Of a stretch of 64,000 bases of DNA, positions 63,001-64,000 are shown piece by piece. The translations under genes and the position numbers were made by a program. Under the pieces are notes generated by a model, which was given only the letters and a program-made list of their open reading frames with translations, did no database searches and had not been told where the DNA came from. Source of the DNA: Chromatiaceae bacterium. GTDB taxonomy: Bacteria; Pseudomonadota; Gammaproteobacteria; Chromatiales; Chromatiaceae. Numbering within the stretch: the stretch's first letter is position 1; every line of letters begins with the position of its first letter. The stretch spans positions 186,001 through 250,000 of the forward strand of contig JACKMU010000003.1 of NCBI GenBank assembly GCA_024235215.1, given 5' to 3'.

Positions 63001-64000
63001 CGGGCGCTGGTCTGGTCACTGAAATCGTCACTGTGTCTGGCGTAGCGCATGGAGAAGTCGTGTATCCAGACATCACCCACCGTGTCGCGAATATGGTATG
63101 GCTGTTCGCCGAACACGCTGAGCCCCATATGCTCGAGAATCGGAATCGCTCTGGACAACGGCACCGGTTGATCCAATGAGTAGAGACGGAAGTGCGCCCG
63201 GTCAGAGGATTCGATGATCGGACGGTAGAAGTGCATCCCTAAAGTGTTGGTGCTTCGCGCCGCCTCGATGCGGGCGATGTCGACCGCGGCTGTCCGTGGA
63301 AAAAAATCCTCTCGGTACCCGCCGGGAAAGGCGGAGAGGTACTGCTTGCTGTAACGGGCCGTTTCGGCCTCACCATATTTCTCCAGCAACTCCTCTCTGA
63401 GGCCGTCCTGCCAACTCTTGCACGCCTCAATGACCTTCCTCTGCAGCTGCTCCTGGTCAAGCGACCGGGGTGTCTCTGGTGAGCTGCGAATCACGAAATG
63501 CAGGCGTGCCAGCATCGACTCGGAGAAAAAGGTGGTGAACTCGACCTCCGTACTCTTGAGTTCACTGACCAGCAGCTTCTGCACGCGCAGCCGCAACTCC
63601 CGGTTGTATTGTTCCCTGGGCAGATAGATGAGTATCGAGAAGAACCGGTCGAACGCATCCTGGAACATGAACAGCCGTGTCTGATGTCGCTCCTGCAACC
63701 CCAGAATACCAAAAGAGATCTCGGCCAGCTGCCTGACAGGAATCTGAAACAGATCGTCACGTGGAAAAGTGACCAGTATCATCTGCAGCACCTTGCCGGA
63801 GAAGCTGGCAGGGACCAACCGCGACAAACCGGTGACCTCCGCCACTTTGGTGCGCAACAAGGGTATATCCCGCGGCGGACTGCTGTAGGCTGCAATGGTG
63901 AACAGACCGATGATACAGAAGAGACCGGTGACCCGCCCCTCCTGGTCGAGCCTTTTCACTCCGATGTAGTCCATGTAGGCCGGGCGATGCACCGTCGATT
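60078..64000 (-). CDS. NAD-dependent glutamate dehydrogenase (large, ~180-kDa type), 3' part (5' end outside window)
   Basis: The frame is open to the right edge; about 1307 residues of a ~1600-residue enzyme are visible. GGLRWSDRMEDFRTEVLGLM and NTVIVPVGSKGGFVVKR form the substrate and catalytic Lys region. Further on are GIGDMSGDVFGNGLL, HIKLVGAFNHMHIFLDPNP and GANDVG-like Rossmann segments. The C-terminal ~350 residues are the helical domain typical of the L-GDH class. The enzyme oxidises glutamate to 2-oxoglutarate and ammonia using NAD and is usually allosterically controlled by amino acids through N-terminal ACT-like domains not seen here. Separated from the dehydratase remnant by 96 bp. 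Confidence 0.95.
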   Translation of the reverse strand, partial: STVHRPAYMDYIGVKRLDQEGRVTGLFCIIGLFTIAAYSSPPRDIPLLRTKVAEVTGLSRLVPASFSGKVLQMILVTFPRDDLFQIPVRQLAEISFGILGLQERHQTRLFMFQDAFDRFFSILIYLPREQYNRELRLRVQKLLVSELKSTEVEFTTFFSESMLARLHFVIRSSPETPRSLDQEQLQRKVIEACKSWQDGLREELLEKYGEAETARYSKQYLSAFPGGYREDFFPRTAAVDIARIEAARSTNTLGMHFYRPIIESSDRAHFRLYSLDQPVPLSRAIPILEHMGLSVFGEQPYHIRDTVGDVWIHDFSMRYARHSDDFSDQTSARFQECFQKVWEGLADNDGFNQLVLAAGLSWRQVFIIRAYSQYLQQIKSPYSRTYVIKSLTRHPVMVRTLIELFAFRFDPRVKRSEAQLSKHLSRIESLLESVSSLDEDRILRSFVNLVMSTLRTNYYQTSADGSTKSYLAFKIDPSQVSNMPLPRPMYEIFVFSVQMEGVHLRGGRVARGGLRWSDRMEDFRTEVLGLMKAQMVKNTVIVPVGSKGGFVVKRLPVNGSQEQTMELVVECYKTFLRGMLDLTDNLVDGKPQPPGKLVRYDSDDTYLVIAADKGTATFSDIANGVAAEYRFWLGDAFASGGSQGYDHKRMGITAKGAWESVKRNFRELGIDIQHQDFRVIGIGDMSGDVFGNGLLLSPHIKLVGAFNHMHIFLDPNPDPECSFKERARLFALPRSGWSDYDRQLISPGGGVYARTLKSVPLSDEVKSLLGVKVDRLPPNELINQLLKAPVDLLWNGGIGTYVKAETETHENVGDKANESLRVNGNELRCKVVGEGGNLGFTQLGRVEFASKGGLIYTDAIDNSAGVDCSDHEVNIKILLGQIVANGEMTGKQRNRLLTEMTDEIARLVLAHNYSQTQAISLVAWKAQEKLYEHARFIDSLEQRGRLNRNLEFLPNAKAIAERQAKGLGLTKPEIAVLHAYSKMNYYNALVESDIPDDPYLQSDLTRYFPRVLAERFPAEMHVHRLRREITATHLTNRIVDHVGPGFAFRVREEVGADIAGLTRAYVAVSEIFGIDALWGEIEALDNRVPAATQMELMLLVTDLLRRAVIWLLRHQQQDNGIQAQVDYYQGGVQQLAARMPKPLTSTDRLALNRRVKMMTNAGVPRELAQRVGILSPLASALDIVKVAKQSETDILLVASLYFALGKELQFHWLREQIGSLRIQTHWHDLARTRLGDMLNTHQREITAHILTCTAPSKNARRMLEEWKQSKRYAVERHAEVVSEFRARSSLDFALLSMVVAGAESLH

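Noticed and set aside
1..64000. Insertion sequences, CRISPR arrays and prophage genes
   Set aside because: No transposase, no repeat-spacer array and no phage structural genes are visible; XerD is the housekeeping recombinase.

Overview
The window is a stretch of gammaproteobacterial chromosome with moderate to high GC. I see no rRNA, tRNA, CRISPR array or insertion sequence. The best lifestyle marker is a secreted protein rich in Gly, Tyr and Trp of the sulfur globule type (52390-52710). Together with a NarX-like kinase, a membrane pentaheme cytochrome and a carbonic anhydrase fusion, it points to a sulfur-oxidising, probably autotrophic member of the Chromatiales/Sedimenticolaceae type. That placement is inference from gene content only.

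Layout. 1-2268: acyl-CoA genes (ligase C-terminus, CaiB-type racemase/transferase, and MaoC hydratase on the other strand). 2274-8451: NUDIX/metallo-beta-lactamase fusion, NarX-like kinase, cca and an Atm1-type ABC exporter, all on the minus strand. 8580-11259: lone S24-like domain and a long-chain acyl-CoA synthetase. 11328-16839: an OmpR/histidine kinase pair divergent from a PspA-like, membrane, VWA-protein operon, which looks like a cell-envelope response module. 16840-18719: a long gene-poor region and a lysine-rich histone-like protein. 18955-25205: small metabolic and exporter genes (class II aldolase, alkyltransferase-like protein, two LysE exporters, AhpD-like protein, MocR regulator) and a VPLPA-CTERM exported protein. 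25362-25489: a dense cluster of perfect hairpins just before mutS. 25547-36189: housekeeping (mutS, FHA and PP2C pair, dsbC, yajQ, xerD, ycgN-like, DUF3549, trhP-like, kinase-like protein). 36232-42615: LysR regulator with a divergent small protein, GNAT-carbonic anhydrase fusion, lipase, hybrid sensor kinase. 42746-48582: NRDE protein, YbbA/YbbP-type ABC system with an AttH-like lipoprotein, HAD phosphatase. 49341-52227: Pit phosphate permease, HIT protein, DMT exporter. 52390-59100: sulfur globule protein facing a three-gene periplasmic cassette (pentaheme cytochrome with TPR, CRTAC1-type beta-propeller, TPR protein). 59605-64000: a broken pterin dehydratase-like gene and the 3' part of a giant NAD-glutamate dehydrogenase.

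The two clusters most likely to be poorly described systems are the two-component/PspA/membrane/VWA module (11328-16839) and the pentaheme cytochrome/CRTAC1/TPR cassette next to the sulfur globule gene (52390-59100). The most unusual non-coding structure is the pair of abutting 13-bp perfect hairpins at 25362-25425. Starts were often moved inward from the longest reading frame on the basis of ribosome binding sites and family alignments; each case is explained in its entry.
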